30,505 nucleotides of DNA from a virus, in IMG/VR virus record IMGVR_UViG_3300033146_004445, positions 1 through 30,505 of that record. One strand, 5' to 3'. Positions 11,605-22,666 of this stretch are shown in pieces. Each line of letters opens with the position of its first letter. Within the stretch, counting starts at the first letter, position 1. The translations under genes and the position numbers were made by a program. Under the pieces are notes generated by a model. The model did not search any database, was not told where the DNA came from, and saw nothing but the letters and a program-made list of their open reading frames with translations.

Positions 11605-12741
11605 ATGAGTGATCCATTGGATCTTAAATGTATAAAATGCGGAAAAGAGAAAAGACTTCATAATTATTATACAGTAAATAAAGCTTCAACAAAAGACCTT
11701 ACTAAGAATGAAGATATAGTAGGAGACAAACTTGCAATATGTAAGTCTTGTTTAAAAAGTGAATATAAAATTAATGACACAGAAATGGCAAAGAAGTTTT
11801 TTGAAGAGTTAGACTATCCTTTTGCTGAAAATATGTGGCAATTTTACATTAGAGGAAAGATAGAGGATGGATATCCTGCAAATTTCAAAAACATATTTGG
11901 AACGATATTGTCTACATTGACAATGGAAAAACCGACTTTTGACATGTCAGCAGAGTTTGAAGAGAAATATAAAAGAAAACTTAAAGATCAAGAGACTCAA
12001 GCAGTAAATTCAATTAGATATGAAGCTTTGAGAAATGATTATGAAATAAGCAAAAGAAAACAAAAAAAAGTAGTAGAAAAAGCTATTCAGAAAAAAAGAG
12101 AAGACCTAGAAAGAGAAATATTTTTAAGAGAAAGAGAAAAATATGACGTACGACCTGAAGACTTAAGTAAAAGTGATATTTCTTATCTTAAAAATAGATG
12201 GGGAGATGATTATACTTCTAAAGAACTAATAGGTTTAGAAAGAAATTATGTGTCTCTTATTAAGAATAGTGACCCTAATGACCCAATTAAAGCAGATATT
12301 GTAAAGAAAATAAGTAAGATATCAATGCTTATGGATAAAGCTTTAGATAGTGGTGATGGAAGAGACTGGAAAGACTTGGGGAATTTGTATGATAAGTTAG
12401 TAAAAACAGCTGATTTATCGGTAAAAAAAGAAACTACTGATACAATAGATAGTATTTCAGAAATAGTTGCAATATGTGAGTCTACTGGATTCATTCAATT
12501 AGATGAACATATTATGTATGACCAGGATAAAGTAGATTTAACAATAAATAATATGCAAAAATATACAAGAGATTTAGTAATTTCAGAAACTGGCTTAACA
12601 AAAATTATTAAAAACACTCTTGAGGAAATGGTAAGCAATGATATGATTACTATAGCAGAACTTATAGATATTATTAGAAAAGATGGAGATGAAGACTATT
12701 TGGAAAAAATGGTTCGTATGGTTTCCGGGCAAGGTGATTAA
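11605..12741 (+). CDS. Zinc-ribbon protein in the small-terminase position
   Basis: A 378-residue protein. C9-x2-C12 and a second C-x2-C near residues 47-50 form a four-Cys zinc ribbon. The rest is mostly alpha-helical and highly charged, with K/E/R-rich coiled-coil stretches around 120-180. It ends at the ATG of the large terminase (TAA-ATG), so the two are coupled. Position suggests the DNA-recognition subunit of the packaging motor, but it is larger than usual small terminases and has no clear helix-turn-helix. Confidence 0.65.
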   Translation: MSDPLDLKCIKCGKEKRLHNYYTVNKASTKDLTKNEDIVGDKLAICKSCLKSEYKINDTEMAKKFFEELDYPFAENMWQFYIRGKIEDGYPANFKNIFGTILSTLTMEKPTFDMSAEFEEKYKRKLKDQETQAVNSIRYEALRNDYEISKRKQKKVVEKAIQKKREDLEREIFLREREKYDVRPEDLSKSDISYLKNRWGDDYTSKELIGLERNYVSLIKNSDPNDPIKADIVKKISKISMLMDKALDSGDGRDWKDLGNLYDKLVKTADLSVKKETTDTIDSISEIVAICESTGFIQLDEHIMYDQDKVDLTINNMQKYTRDLVISETGLTKIIKNTLEEMVSNDMITIAELIDIIRKDGDEDYLEKMVRMVSGQGD

Positions 12742-14454
12742 ATGGCTATAGAAGAATTATGGCATTCGGCTGGAATAGATGTTAGCGGTGAAATGAGTAA
12801 AGAAAAAATTCAAGACAATCGTCAAGAATTATCAAACTATATAGCTTATTGGAGGGAATACCCCGATAAGCTAGTAGATTTCCTTACTCCTAATGGAAGT
12901 AATTTCAATCTTTATTTCTATCAAAGAATATTATTAAGGATAATATTGAGATATCCTTATACGTATGCTACATGTACTAGAGCTTATTCTAAATCATTTC
13001 TTTCTATATTAGCACTGTTGCTTAAGTCAATATTGTACCCTGGCATAAAGTTATTTATTAGTTCAGGAACTAAAAAACAAGCAGCAGGAATAGCAAAAGA
13101 AAAGTTAGATGAGTTATTATACCTATTGCCACAATTAAAGAATGAAATAGTTGGTGGGGAAAGAGGTATAAATAAAGGTAGTGATTATTTAGAAATTAAT
13201 TTTAAGAATAGAAGTAATTTAATGATTGTTGGCGTTTCCAATAGTTCAAGAGGGGGGCGTAGACATTCAGGTCTATTAGAAGAAGCTATACTAATAGATG
13301 GTACTAAATTGAATGAAGTAATATTACCATTGATGAATATAGATAGAAGAGCTGCAAATGGTTTAGTGGACCCGAATGAAAACCATAAATCTCATAGTTT
13401 TATTACTACAGCAGGTTATAAAAATACTTTTGCTTATAAGAAACAAATACAATTCTTAATATGGCAAGTGCTGTTGGGTAAAGGATTTGTAATTGGTGGA
13501 GATTTTGAAATACCAGTATCTTATGGACTATTAGATGAAAATTTTGTTAAAGAATTAAAATTAGATGGTACTTATAACGAAATGTCATTTAGTAGAGAGT
13601 ATGGAAGTAGATGAAGTGGTTCCATAGAAGGAAGTTTTTATAATCCAGATTTATTTGACAGACAAAGAATTTTAGAAGAACCTGAAAATTTTAGAGATGT
13701 AGAATCATCGCTTGATACTTATTATATTATAGGGATTGACGTTGGACGTTTAAATGATAGTTCTGAAGCAGTAATCATTAAAGTAGTTCCGGATATAAAT
13801 GGAGTCGCTAAAAAAGAAGTTGTATGATTAGAGAGTTATGAAAAAATGCATTTTAAAGAACAATCAATAAGAATTAAAAAACTATATAATAATTTTTTAC
13901 CAGAAGCTATTGTAATAGATGCTAATGGTATTGGAGCAGGACTCGTTGATTATTTAATAGATGACCAAATTGAGTCAATAACTGGAGAAATTTTACCTAC
14001 TTTTGCAATTAAAAATGATAGTAGATACGAACATTTAAAGAAGAAAACGGATATTGATGTACTATTTAATATAAAGGCTAATGAAAGCCTTAACAGTGAG
14101 ATGCATATTAATTTAGCTTCTCAAATGAGCTCAAATAAACTTCATTTTTTACTAGATGAAAGAGCTGCTAGAAAATTAGTAAATAAAGAAGGTCAAATAA
14201 TAGAAAATTTATCAATAAGAGATAGGGCTAAAAGATTAAAGCCCTTTATTCTAACTACATTATTAAAAGATCAAGTAATGAACCTGGTTAAGAAGAATGA
14301 AGAGATGAATAAAGTGAGTTTAAAAAGATATGACGTTTCATTGGGGAAAGATAAGTTTAGTGCACTTGAGTATGGACTTTATTATATTAGTATGAAAGAA
14401 TCTAATGTTACCTCAAGAATGAGTGGAATAATGGACTATTTAAATTTCAATTAA
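12742..14454 (+). CDS. terL: Terminase large subunit, with two in-frame TGA (Trp)
   Basis: A 570-residue DNA-packaging motor ATPase and nuclease, interrupted by TGA at 13612 (codon 291) and 13825 (codon 362) in the standard code. The ATPase part has a Walker A variant C-T-R-A-Y-S-K-S at 78-85 and Walker B G-L-L-E-E-A-I-L-I-D at 177-186. The RNase H-like nuclease part has I-I-G-I-D-V-G with D333 and V-I-D-A-N-G with D393. The first TGA falls at R-E-Y-G-S-R-(W)-S-G-S, where related terminases carry a conserved Trp, which supports Trp as the meaning. The domain joins only if both TGA codons are read. Confidence 0.93.
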
Positions 14455-14471
14455 GAAGGAGGTATGTTGAA

Positions 14472-15920
14472 TTGATAATTAGTAGAACAATAAATAAAAG
14501 AGATAAGATATCTTTTGCGGAGTTAGGTAAGGCTAAAGGTTTAATACCTTCTGATATGTTAAATTCTTCTAGTGGATTGCAATATACTACTGAAGATATT
14601 GAGAATGCTATCATTTCCGGAGATAGAAGTCAAATGAGAACCATTTCAAATTATTTTTATGAAAGAGGTGGGATATATAGCAATTTAATACAATATAAGG
14701 TAGATTTAATTTCTCCTAAATATATTGTATCATCTGTTAACTCTCAAGAAAAAAATAAAGAAGCAACTTTAAAGTTGGTGTTGGAAGGCTTGGACTTTAT
14801 AGAAAAGATGTCTCTTGATAAACAGTATATAGAAATTGCTAGAGAAACTTTTAAAGATGGGGCTAGTTTTAGATACTATGTTGAAGGAGATAGTGCAATA
14901 ACTTTTCAGCAATTGCCAGTAAAGTATTGTAGAACTAGATTTCAAGTAAACAATTTAGGGACAGTTGAATTTGACCCTAGCTACTTTAATAATGAATTTA
15001 GAGATGCAACAGAAAGAGAACAGATTTTAAAAATGTATCCGAAAGAGATTCAAAAAGCTTATCAAAGTTTACAGAATGGAAGTTTAAAAAGAGATACTAG
15101 TGGGGGTTATTGAATATTATTAGATCCAAATAATGCTGTAGCTTTTACTTATAATGGGATTCAAACACCACCTTTTATGTCAATTTTAACTGATATTATT
15201 GATTTAAAAGATGAAAGAGTCATTGTAAAAAAAAGAATGGCACAAGAATTAAGAAAAATATTAATTCAAAAAGTACCTAGTGATAAAGAGGGAAATTTTT
15301 TATTAGACGCAGAAGAGACAAAGTCTTTACATAAGTTCGCTAATAATATATTATCAGATAATGAAGACGTAGATGTTTTAACGACTTTCGCTGAAACAGA
15401 GCTAATGGACTTGCAAGAGTCTCAAAAGGTACAACAAAATGCAACTAGTCAGTCTGAGCAAATAGTATTTACAGAAGCTGGAATTTCATCTTCTCTATTT
15501 AACTCAGATAGTAATACGACTCAAAAATCTTCTATATTAAGAGACATAGAAACATTAAAATATTTATTATTAAGTGTAGAGGTATTTTTAAATAGAAAAA
15601 TTAAAGAGGCAGTAAATGAAGACCTATGGTTAAAGTTAATACCTGTATCAATTCATACTATTGAAGAACAATATAGAAGAGCTGTTGAAGGTGCTACTTT
15701 CGGGATGCCTACAAAAATGATAGCTGCTATTTATAATGGGATTACTCAAAAAGAATTCTTAGAATTGTTGTCATTTGAGAATGACGTTATGGATTTAGCA
15801 GAATTGATGAAACCAATGAATTCTTCTTATACTCAGTCAGGAGACGGTGGAAGAGAATCTTCTAAAGAGGAAGATGTTACTTCTAAAACAATAGAGAATA
15901 AAAACACTGAGGAGGGGTAA
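14472..15920 (+). CDS. Portal protein, with one in-frame TGA (Trp)
   Basis: A 482-residue portal candidate; TGA at 15111 is codon 214. It follows the large terminase directly, as in most tailed phages, has the expected size, and includes a long helix-rich segment and a polar, disordered C-terminus (S/E/K/N-rich, about 440-482). The portal forms the ring through which DNA enters and the tail attaches. The start is TTG at 14472 with AAGGAGG about 9 bases upstream; the ATG inside that region leads to a stop in another frame. The family call rests on gene order and overall character. Confidence 0.82.
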
Positions 15921-15921
15921 T

Positions 15922-17268
15922 ATGAAGAAAGAAAAAAAATATTTAGATAAAAATATTAAAATGACATACAGTATTCTACCAGAAGAACTTCAATATGATA
16001 ATAGATTTACTCTTGGTAAAATTAGAGTTATGCATTGGGGATTAAATCCAAATGGAACTTATTTTGATAGAGATGTAGCAGAAAGTTTAGTTAGATCAAT
16101 GCGAGGAGTCCCAGTAGTTGGTATTTATGATTACTACCAAGGAGACTTCACAAGTCATGGTGCTTTATTTGGAGCCAAAGAAGGTCCAATACCTTTTGGG
16201 TTTGTTCCAATTAACGCTGCTTATGAGTGGGTTGATGTAATTGAAGAAGGTGCGTTTAGAGAGTATCTTGACATAGAAGTAGTTATGTGGACTAAAAAAT
16301 ATCCAGAAATAGAACAATTCATTTCTCAAAAGAAGCATCAATCTATGGAATTAGTTCCAGATGACGTATATGGATATATCGGAGTCAAAGAAGGTGTGGA
16401 ATGTTTAGTTATTGAGCAAGCAAAAGGTTTGGCTTTGACTATATTGGGAGATAGTGTATCACCAACTTTTAAGTCAGCAAGTTTAATGATGTATCAAGAA
16501 GGTGAAACTTTTGAAACTAAATTCAACCAAATGGTTGAAGTTTATAATAAATATAAGGGTGGACAAGAAGATAGGACAGGAGGTACTGAAGTGTTTAAAT
16601 TTAATAAAGAAGTTGAAGCTCTGTTAAAAACAGAAGCATTTTCAACTAACGTAGAAGATTCTTATACTGTTAAAGTAATGCCTCTTCAAACTAGTGATTC
16701 AGGTACATACGGATATAGTTATGAGGACAATGCCTTAATCTATAGCTTAAAAGAAGAAGTACAGACATTAGAGTTGGAGCATGTATTTAGCAATGAAAAA
16801 ATCTTAAAAGAGTTACAAGAAGAAAAAGTAGAATATGAACAGAAGGCTGAAGAAAAAGATGCAGTAATTTTATCTTATGAGGAAGAAATTGCTAGTTTAA
16901 AAACATCAGCAGAAACTTCTGTTTCTGAATTAGAAGCTAGTAAAACTGAGTATTCTGAGTTGTTAGCTAAATATGAAGAAGCAGTAGAAAAATTAGAAGG
17001 ACTTGTTGCGTTTAAGCTTGAAAAGGACAGACAAGAAAAAGAAGCAATAATTAAAAAATATGCTAAAATATTAACTGAAGAGGAAGCAGCAACTTATAAC
17101 GAAAATATTGATAATAAGACTGCAGAAGAATTAAAATATGAGTTAGGTGTTAAAGCATTTGACGCTTTGTCTAATGACAAAGATACAAATACTTATAATT
17201 TAAATCATAACAATGATGATAATGTTAGCCCATCTTGGGTAAAAGAAATTAACAGTAGAAGAAAGTAA
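15922..17268 (+). CDS. Prohead protease with fused scaffold-like coiled coil
   Basis: A 448-residue protein. Residues about 20-210 resemble a capsid maturation protease, with candidate His in F-T-S-H-G near 73 and Ser in H-Q-S-M-E-L near 148; the catalytic set needs checking. Residues about 280-375 are a long E/K-rich coiled coil, as expected for the internal scaffold, followed by a short polar tail. Protease-scaffold fusions assemble the procapsid and then degrade themselves. AGGAGG is absent, but GAGGAGGGG overlaps the portal's end just before the start. All Trp are TGG here. Confidence 0.75.
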   Translation: MKKEKKYLDKNIKMTYSILPEELQYDNRFTLGKIRVMHWGLNPNGTYFDRDVAESLVRSMRGVPVVGIYDYYQGDFTSHGALFGAKEGPIPFGFVPINAAYEWVDVIEEGAFREYLDIEVVMWTKKYPEIEQFISQKKHQSMELVPDDVYGYIGVKEGVECLVIEQAKGLALTILGDSVSPTFKSASLMMYQEGETFETKFNQMVEVYNKYKGGQEDRTGGTEVFKFNKEVEALLKTEAFSTNVEDSYTVKVMPLQTSDSGTYGYSYEDNALIYSLKEEVQTLELEHVFSNEKILKELQEEKVEYEQKAEEKDAVILSYEEEIASLKTSAETSVSELEASKTEYSELLAKYEEAVEKLEGLVAFKLEKDRQEKEAIIKKYAKILTEEEAATYNENIDNKTAEELKYELGVKAFDALSNDKDTNTYNLNHNNDDNVSPSWVKEINSRRK

Positions 17269-17284
17269 AGAGGAGGAATAAATA

Positions 17285-17800
17285 ATGGCTTACGGAGTAG
17301 TAGAATTTAATCACATGATTGCACAAAAAACAGGTCAAATTAAGGCACAATTACCAGCGTCTAGTGCTTTAAAGACAGTGGTAGGAAATAAATTAGAGAA
17401 TGGTATGGTATTAGTATATGACGAGGTAGTTGGAGAAGTTAGATTACCAGTTGCTACAGATACACCTTCTGATTTAATGTTACACAAATCAGCTGAAAAA
17501 CTATATGACAAGTTTCATAATGCTTTAGGAGATTTTGCTTTAGATTTAACTGGTGGTGTATTTCCTAGAATGTACGCATTAGTATCTGGAAGTACTTATA
17601 CAATGACTTTAGAGAATGTTGTATTCGGTTCAGATTTTGCTTCAGCATCTGCAGGAGATCTTTTATACGTAGACGTTGATAATGGAACTGGAAAAATTAC
17701 AGATGTTATTGGAACTGACAATATCGCATTCGCTAAGATTGCTAAGAAAACAGTTGCACCAAACGGTGTAGATGATGCTATTAAAGTAGTAGTACTTTAA
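17285..17800 (+). CDS. Head protein, probable capsid decoration or stabilising protein
   Basis: A 171-residue protein rich in Val, Ala, Gly and Thr with few Cys or Trp, typical of a beta-rich virion protein. It lies between the protease/scaffold and the major capsid gene, where capsid decoration proteins are commonly encoded. Strong AGAGGAGG upstream suggests high expression. No family signature recognised beyond position and composition. Confidence 0.65.
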   Translation: MAYGVVEFNHMIAQKTGQIKAQLPASSALKTVVGNKLENGMVLVYDEVVGEVRLPVATDTPSDLMLHKSAEKLYDKFHNALGDFALDLTGGVFPRMYALVSGSTYTMTLENVVFGSDFASASAGDLLYVDVDNGTGKITDVIGTDNIAFAKIAKKTVAPNGVDDAIKVVVL

Positions 17801-17831
17801 TTAAGATTATAATAGAGGAGGAATAGAAGCA

Positions 17832-18866
17832 ATGAAAAAAATAAAAGAATTAAGAGAACTTGTAGAAAAATTAGCATATGCTAAGAATCATGGCGGAGTG
17901 GTACAATACTCAATTGGTGAAACGAAAGAGAATTTTACTTATTCTGAGTTAGAAGAACAATTTAGAGTTGAATTAAGAGAATTGTCGAAAGACTTCAATT
18001 CTTATAGAAGAAATAAATTAGTTATTTTTGAATTAATGCAGGAAGCTGTAGATCAATTCTTACCTAAAAAAGTAAAAGAAGTTATTGGTATGTTTGCTGA
18101 TGTTAAAACTTATCCATCAGGTAGTAAGCCAACATTTACTACTAGAGTAGGAAAAAATAGAGCTAAACAATTTATTACTAAAGTTGGATTATCTGGTGTG
18201 TACGAAACTTTCAGATTAGATAACAAGAACTTTGAAATCACTACTTCTGCTTATGGTGGAGCTGCTCAGATTGAATTAGAACAGTTTTTAGATGGAACTG
18301 CTAGCTTTGATGAATTAGTTACTATTATTATGGAAGGTTTAGAAGCTTCTATTTATGAAGAAGTAAATGCTGCTTTAATCGCTTCAATTACTAATATGCC
18401 AACTGCTAATAAGCATTCAGACGGTACTTTTGATGAGCCAGCTTTAAAAGGTTTAATCAATACTGTTATGGCTTATGGTACAGGTGCTACAATTTTCTGT
18501 ACTAGAGAATTCGCTGGAAATCTTGTTACTTCTTCTAGCTACATTGCAGATGCAGATAGAAATGATATAAGAAACCAAGGTTACTTAGGTAAGTTCTTTG
18601 GAGCTGACGTAGTTATTTTACCTCAATCTTTCGAAGATGAGACAAATACAGTTAAGTCTATTAACCCAGGTTATGCTTGGATAATTCCAAAAGGTGGAGC
18701 TGCTAGTGAAAAAGTAGTTAAAGTTGCTTTAGAAGGACAAACTGTTATTGACGAAAGTAAAAATAGTGACATGTCTAGAGAAATTCAAGCTTACAAAAAA
18801 CTTGGTGTTGCTGTGTTATTCGTGAATCACATTGCATCATATGAAGACACTAACTTAAGTGCATAA
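17832..18866 (+). CDS. Major capsid protein
   Basis: A 344-residue protein, the probable HK97-fold shell subunit. It starts with a charged helical stretch (about 1-75), then a mixed alpha-beta body with P-S-G-S-K-P-T-F-T-T-R near 98 and A-Y-G-G-A-A-Q-I-E near 142. It follows protease and decoration genes and is followed by a strong terminator, the usual arrangement for the most abundant virion protein. GAGGAGG precedes the ATG. The assignment is by order, size and composition. Confidence 0.85.
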   Translation: MKKIKELRELVEKLAYAKNHGGVVQYSIGETKENFTYSELEEQFRVELRELSKDFNSYRRNKLVIFELMQEAVDQFLPKKVKEVIGMFADVKTYPSGSKPTFTTRVGKNRAKQFITKVGLSGVYETFRLDNKNFEITTSAYGGAAQIELEQFLDGTASFDELVTIIMEGLEASIYEEVNAALIASITNMPTANKHSDGTFDEPALKGLINTVMAYGTGATIFCTREFAGNLVTSSSYIADADRNDIRNQGYLGKFFGADVVILPQSFEDETNTVKSINPGYAWIIPKGGAASEKVVKVALEGQTVIDESKNSDMSREIQAYKKLGVAVLFVNHIASYEDTNLSA

Positions 18867-18884
18867 GAGACTAAGATAATAGAT

Positions 18885-18928
18885 ATTTAACTAAATAGAG
18901 AAGGATTTTTTCCTTCTCTTAGTTAAAT
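18885..18928 (+). terminator. Terminator or stabilising hairpin after the capsid gene
   Basis: Outer arms ATTTAACTAA / TTAGTTAAAT and inner arms GAGAAGGA / TCCTTCTC around a T5 loop. The following T-run is short, so partial termination that lowers downstream expression is likely. Confidence 0.75.
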
Positions 18929-18955
18929 TATTTTAAATAAGGAGGAAACAAAATA

Positions 18956-19633
18956 ATGATTAAATCAGATAAAAAAATAAAAGTGATTTTGCTTGAAAAA
19001 ATGAGTGTATCTTTTACCTCACCATTTAGTAAAAGAAGATATTTTATAGAAAAAAAAGACAATACAGAAGCTTACGTTAAAGTACCTTTTGGAGATGTTG
19101 AATCAATATTCGTTACAAATGGCGGAAGAAATTTATACAACAAATATTTATTAATAGAAGATAAAGAGGTTATTGAGAGTTTGGGTTTAAAAGATAAAAC
19201 TAAAAAAGAAAAATATGAAATAGTTGAAGCTTTAACAAAATTATCTATTTTAGATTTTGAAGATTTTTTAAACACTTTAGATCCTAGCGAATATTTGAAA
19301 TTAGCTCAGACTGCTGTTGAAAGAAAGATTAGTGACTTAAATAAAATTAAAATGATAAAAAATAAAACTAATTATGATATATTGCCTTCAATTTTAGATG
19401 AGGATGTTAAATTTGAGCCAGAAAATGTAATAGAGGATGAAATTATTACAGAAGAAAAAAAGTCTTTAGAAGACGAAATTAAGCCTGAAATAAAATTAGA
19501 TTCATTACTAAAAAGTGAGCTTGAAAAAATAGCAATGAAGATGGATATTGATGTTAAAGGTTTGAAAAAAGCAGATATCATAAAGAAAATAGATGGAGCG
19601 GAAGCTATCAAAATAGCAAATCAACTATTATAA
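18956..19633 (+). CDS. Virion-region protein with C-terminal HeH/SAP-like domain
   Basis: A 225-residue protein. Residues about 185-220 (L-L-K-S-E-L-E-K-I-A-M-K-M, then K-K-A-D-I-I-K-K-I) match the small helix-extended-helix fold found in Rho N-termini, SAP and LEM-like domains, often used to bind nucleic acid or proteins. Before it lies an acidic linker. It is the first gene after the capsid terminator, with AAGGAGG before the ATG, so a head-completion or DNA-contact role is possible. Confidence 0.6.
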   Translation: MIKSDKKIKVILLEKMSVSFTSPFSKRRYFIEKKDNTEAYVKVPFGDVESIFVTNGGRNLYNKYLLIEDKEVIESLGLKDKTKKEKYEIVEALTKLSILDFEDFLNTLDPSEYLKLAQTAVERKISDLNKIKMIKNKTNYDILPSILDEDVKFEPENVIEDEIITEEKKSLEDEIKPEIKLDSLLKSELEKIAMKMDIDVKGLKKADIIKKIDGAEAIKIANQLL

Positions 19634-19646
19634 GAGGAGGTAATAG

Positions 19647-20153
19647 ATGTCAACTCCCTTACAGGATATATATGACAAATTTTGGTCAAAGGTAGAAAAA
19701 GAAGAAACTATTTCACTTTTAAGAGAAGATGACATGGTAGAAGAACTTCTTTTATTTTATAGAGCTGCGGCTTCTAATTTTATAAATGCTAAAAAAGATT
19801 TAGAGACTATAACAGAGTCTGATGAAGTAGTAAATGCAGGTACAATAGATGAATACACTGTTATCAGAAGAAGTTTGGTGGATGATTTAACTGAAACCGA
19901 GAAAGAGATTTTATCTTATTTAATGATTGTTTCTTTTTTAGAAAGAAAGGTTGTTAACAATGACTTTTACGAAGTTATGGGATTAACGACAAAAGATTTT
20001 AAACATCTTTCAAAAGCTAATCAATTGTCAAATGTAAATAAAGTAATTAAAGATTATCAAGAGAGAGCTAGAGTAAGAATGAATATGTATGGAAGAGTTA
20101 AGAATGATAAAGGCAGTATAACTACTTTCATAGATGAAATGAGTGATCTATAA
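19647..20153 (+). CDS. Head-tail connector protein (adaptor candidate)
   Basis: A 168-residue, largely helical acidic protein in the position of the head-tail adaptor. The helices E-I-L-S-Y-L-M-I-V-S-F-L-E-R-K and D-Y-Q-E-R-A-R-V-R-M-N-M are consistent with the small helical bundle of such adaptors. It ends one base before the start of the next gene. Assignment by position. Confidence 0.6.
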   Translation: MSTPLQDIYDKFWSKVEKEETISLLREDDMVEELLLFYRAAASNFINAKKDLETITESDEVVNAGTIDEYTVIRRSLVDDLTETEKEILSYLMIVSFLERKVVNNDFYEVMGLTTKDFKHLSKANQLSNVNKVIKDYQERARVRMNMYGRVKNDKGSITTFIDEMSDL

Positions 20154-20154
20154 T

Positions 20155-20472
20155 ATGAAAGACACAATAACTAATAAATATGGTGGCGAAGTAGAGAAAA
20201 GTAGTTTAGTAGCTTATTGCAAAGAACAAAAAAATAGATTTTATGAATTACTATGTTTAAGAGAAGAGAATAAAAATTGAAAAAATTTTTTAACTTCAAA
20301 ATTATTAGAATACAGTGGTAAGCATAAATATTTTAAAGGCAAAATTAATTATTTATCAATAGTTGCAAAGTCTGAAGAACTTTATAGTATGGACTATGAT
20401 AATTATAGAAAAACAATATTCGAAATAATGACTTGTTTCGATAGACTAATAGAAGAAATTAAAGAGGGGTAG
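20155..20472 (+). CDS. Small connector-region protein, with one in-frame TGA (Trp)
   Basis: A 105-residue helical protein visible only when TGA at 20278 (codon 42, E-N-K-N-(W)-K-N-F) is read as Trp. It starts one base after the previous stop and ends in TAG at 20472, the only TAG among late genes seen. It is Lys/Tyr-rich and has no recognised motif. Packed spacing on both sides supports a real gene. Confidence 0.8.
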
Positions 20473-20480
20473 GTAAAACT

Positions 20481-21404
20481 ATGGGTTATATAGATATAGT
20501 AAGAAAAAGAATGAATTTTAGCCCAGATAATCCTCTTGATACATTAATCAAAGGTAACGTTGCAAATATTGAAGTTAAAAACGTATATACTGGAGATACT
20601 TTTGTAGGCGTTATTGTTGAAGATGATAGTGATTCAATGACTGATGAAAAAATATTATATCTATATCCAGGTGACATGCACGAAGGTGACGTAATAGAAT
20701 GGAAAGAAAAAAAGTGAATACTTTTTCAAGAAGAACTAAATACTTTAAATCAGTATAATAAGTTCTTTATTATAGAATGCTTAGGAGATATTAAATTTTT
20801 ATTAAATGGTAAAGAAAGTGGAACTCATCCAATAGCTTTTTTAAAAAGTAGAGCAGGAGCTTCAACGACTAAAGTTGGAGCAAGGTATTATCATGCAATT
20901 GGAAACTCTTTTTTAAGTGCTATTGTTAATAAAAATGAAGAAACTGTTTCTTTAAAAAGAGATGATGAATTAATAATTAATAAGAATATTTGAGAGATAG
21001 AAAGCTTAAATAATTACGAATCTGATTCTGTTATTGTATTAGGCCTTAGAGAAGGTAAAATAAGTAATTCAGACGATGTCATTAGTGGTGTTGCAAATAC
21101 TATAAATAATTTAAATTCACCAATAGTTACAGATGGAACTTACGAATATACGATAGAAGGAGAACCTACAATATCTGTTGAAAGCTATAAAACCTATGTA
21201 GTTAAAAAAATAGATAGTTTTGGAAATGAAATTCCATTGGACACGGTATTGTATTCAACAACTTCTGATTTGGTAACTTTAATACCAGAAGGTAATGATG
21301 TAAAAATTGTTGCAGGAGAAGAAGCGGGAACTTTCATATTAAACGTAGCTGTAGATGGACAAGAAATAGATGTAAATATAGAAATATTGAGTTTTTGAGG
21401 GTAA
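20481..21404 (+). CDS. Head-tail joining protein with Ig-like C-terminus, three in-frame TGA (Trp)
   Basis: A 307-residue protein read through TGA at 20715, 20991 and 21396 (codons 79, 171, 306). The N-terminal half resembles head-closure or stopper proteins: G-D-V-I-E-W-K-E-K-K-(W)-I-L-F and D-E-L-I-I-N-K-N-I-(W)-E-I, where Trp after a short turn is typical. Residues about 215-305 look like a bacterial Ig-like domain (T-I-S-V-E-S-Y-K-T-Y and A-G-E-E-A-G-T-F-I-L-N-V), which may decorate the neck. It ends W-G just before TAA. Confidence 0.8.
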
Positions 21405-21420
21405 AAGGAGGTTTTATTAA

Positions 21421-21909
21421 ATGGACATAAGTAAAGTTATTGGTACATTTGGAGACAAATTAAAAATTATGGCAAAAGCGTTACTGGAAAATGAGAAACT
21501 ATGTAAAGTATTGTACTATTCAGATGACCCTTTGGGGCAACCCAATGTCGAAAATAAAATGGAAACAATTTTAAATAAGCATATTATAGTAAATACAGAA
21601 GTCCCTTATGATTCAAAAAAAGGTTCATATATATTACTTACAATAAATAACATAGATAGAAATAGTACTAATAATGAAATCGTTGATGTTGAGTTATACG
21701 TTGATATAATCACACCAACTTCTGATTGAAATTATAGAGGTCCAAGCCTAAGACCCTTCTTCATAATGGAGCAGGTAACAAAGGCTTTTAAAACTATAGA
21801 CTTACAAGGAGTGGGGAAATTCCAATTTGGTGGAGCAACCTTAGCTGTAACTGCGAATTCTATGTCTGGTTATACACTTAGATTTGTAAATTATGACTTA
21901 GGAGTCTAA
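21421..21909 (+). CDS. Tail completion or terminator protein, with one in-frame TGA (Trp)
   Basis: A 162-residue protein read through TGA at 21727 (codon 103). It falls where siphophages encode the tail terminator, between the head-closure and tail tube genes, and has the right size. The segment V-D-V-E-L-Y-V-D-I-I-T-P-T and the ending in L-R-F-V-N-Y-D suggest a mixed alpha-beta fold. AAAGGAGG precedes the ATG. Confidence 0.7.
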
Positions 21910-21911
21910 AC

Positions 21912-22643
21912 ATGGATGTTGATGTTGCTAAATTAAGTTTAGGCATGCCCTTTTATGTAGGCGATTATTATATAGTCCACCCTTTAACTGTAGAAGAAAT
22001 CGTCGAACTAGGGTACGATAACTTAAGAAAGCATTTAAGAATTATACTAATTGATTGAAATGGTTTAGAGACAAAGATACCGAAGAAGGAACAAACTGAG
22101 AAAGCTCTTTATAAAGCTTTAAAAAGAATGTATTATGAGGATGATAAATTTTATAAAAGTTTTAACGAAGCTTGCAATATTTTTTTGAAGAGGCCTTTAA
22201 CAAAAAATAAAAATGAATCAATAGAGGCAAAAACATATGAAAAGGTTAAAAAATTCTTTTCTACTGAAATACTAGGAAAAATTCAAGTTATAATAAAAGA
22301 ACAGTATTTGTTGCAAGAAAAGGAAGAAGAAAAAATTGTATTTGCAAATGATAAGGCAAGAAAATTATATGAAAGAATACAACGTAATCAAAAAAAAGCT
22401 GAGAAATATGAAAAAAAAGGACCAGAGTTTAGTGACTATGTTTCATCTCTAAGATGAAGGTTGAGAATACCAAAAGAAGAGTTATTAAAATTAACTATTT
22501 ACGAATTATATGAAGGACTAAATAGAACTCAGCTAAATGAACGAATAGATAATTTAACTACAGGAATATACTCTGGGAATATTAGAGCAGAATCCATTGA
22601 AGATGATGAGTTAAGATGGATTAAGCATATAGAATTAAAATAA
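21912..22643 (+). CDS. Tail-region hypothetical protein, with two in-frame TGA (Trp)
   Basis: A 243-residue protein read through TGA at 22056 and 22455 (codons 49 and 182). In the standard code it would break into three fragments, none with a convincing own ribosome site. It starts two bases after the previous stop. The middle is a charged K/E-rich helix (about 130-165) and one Trp near the end is encoded by TGG, so both Trp codons occur in one gene. No family recognised. Confidence 0.78.
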
Positions 22644-22666
22644 GATTTTTTTAAGGAGGAATAAAA

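Noticed and set aside
13612-13845. Terminase as a split or intron-bearing gene
   Set aside because: The frame is unchanged across both TGA codons and the sequence between them encodes the expected nuclease start, so recoding explains it without an intron or frameshift.
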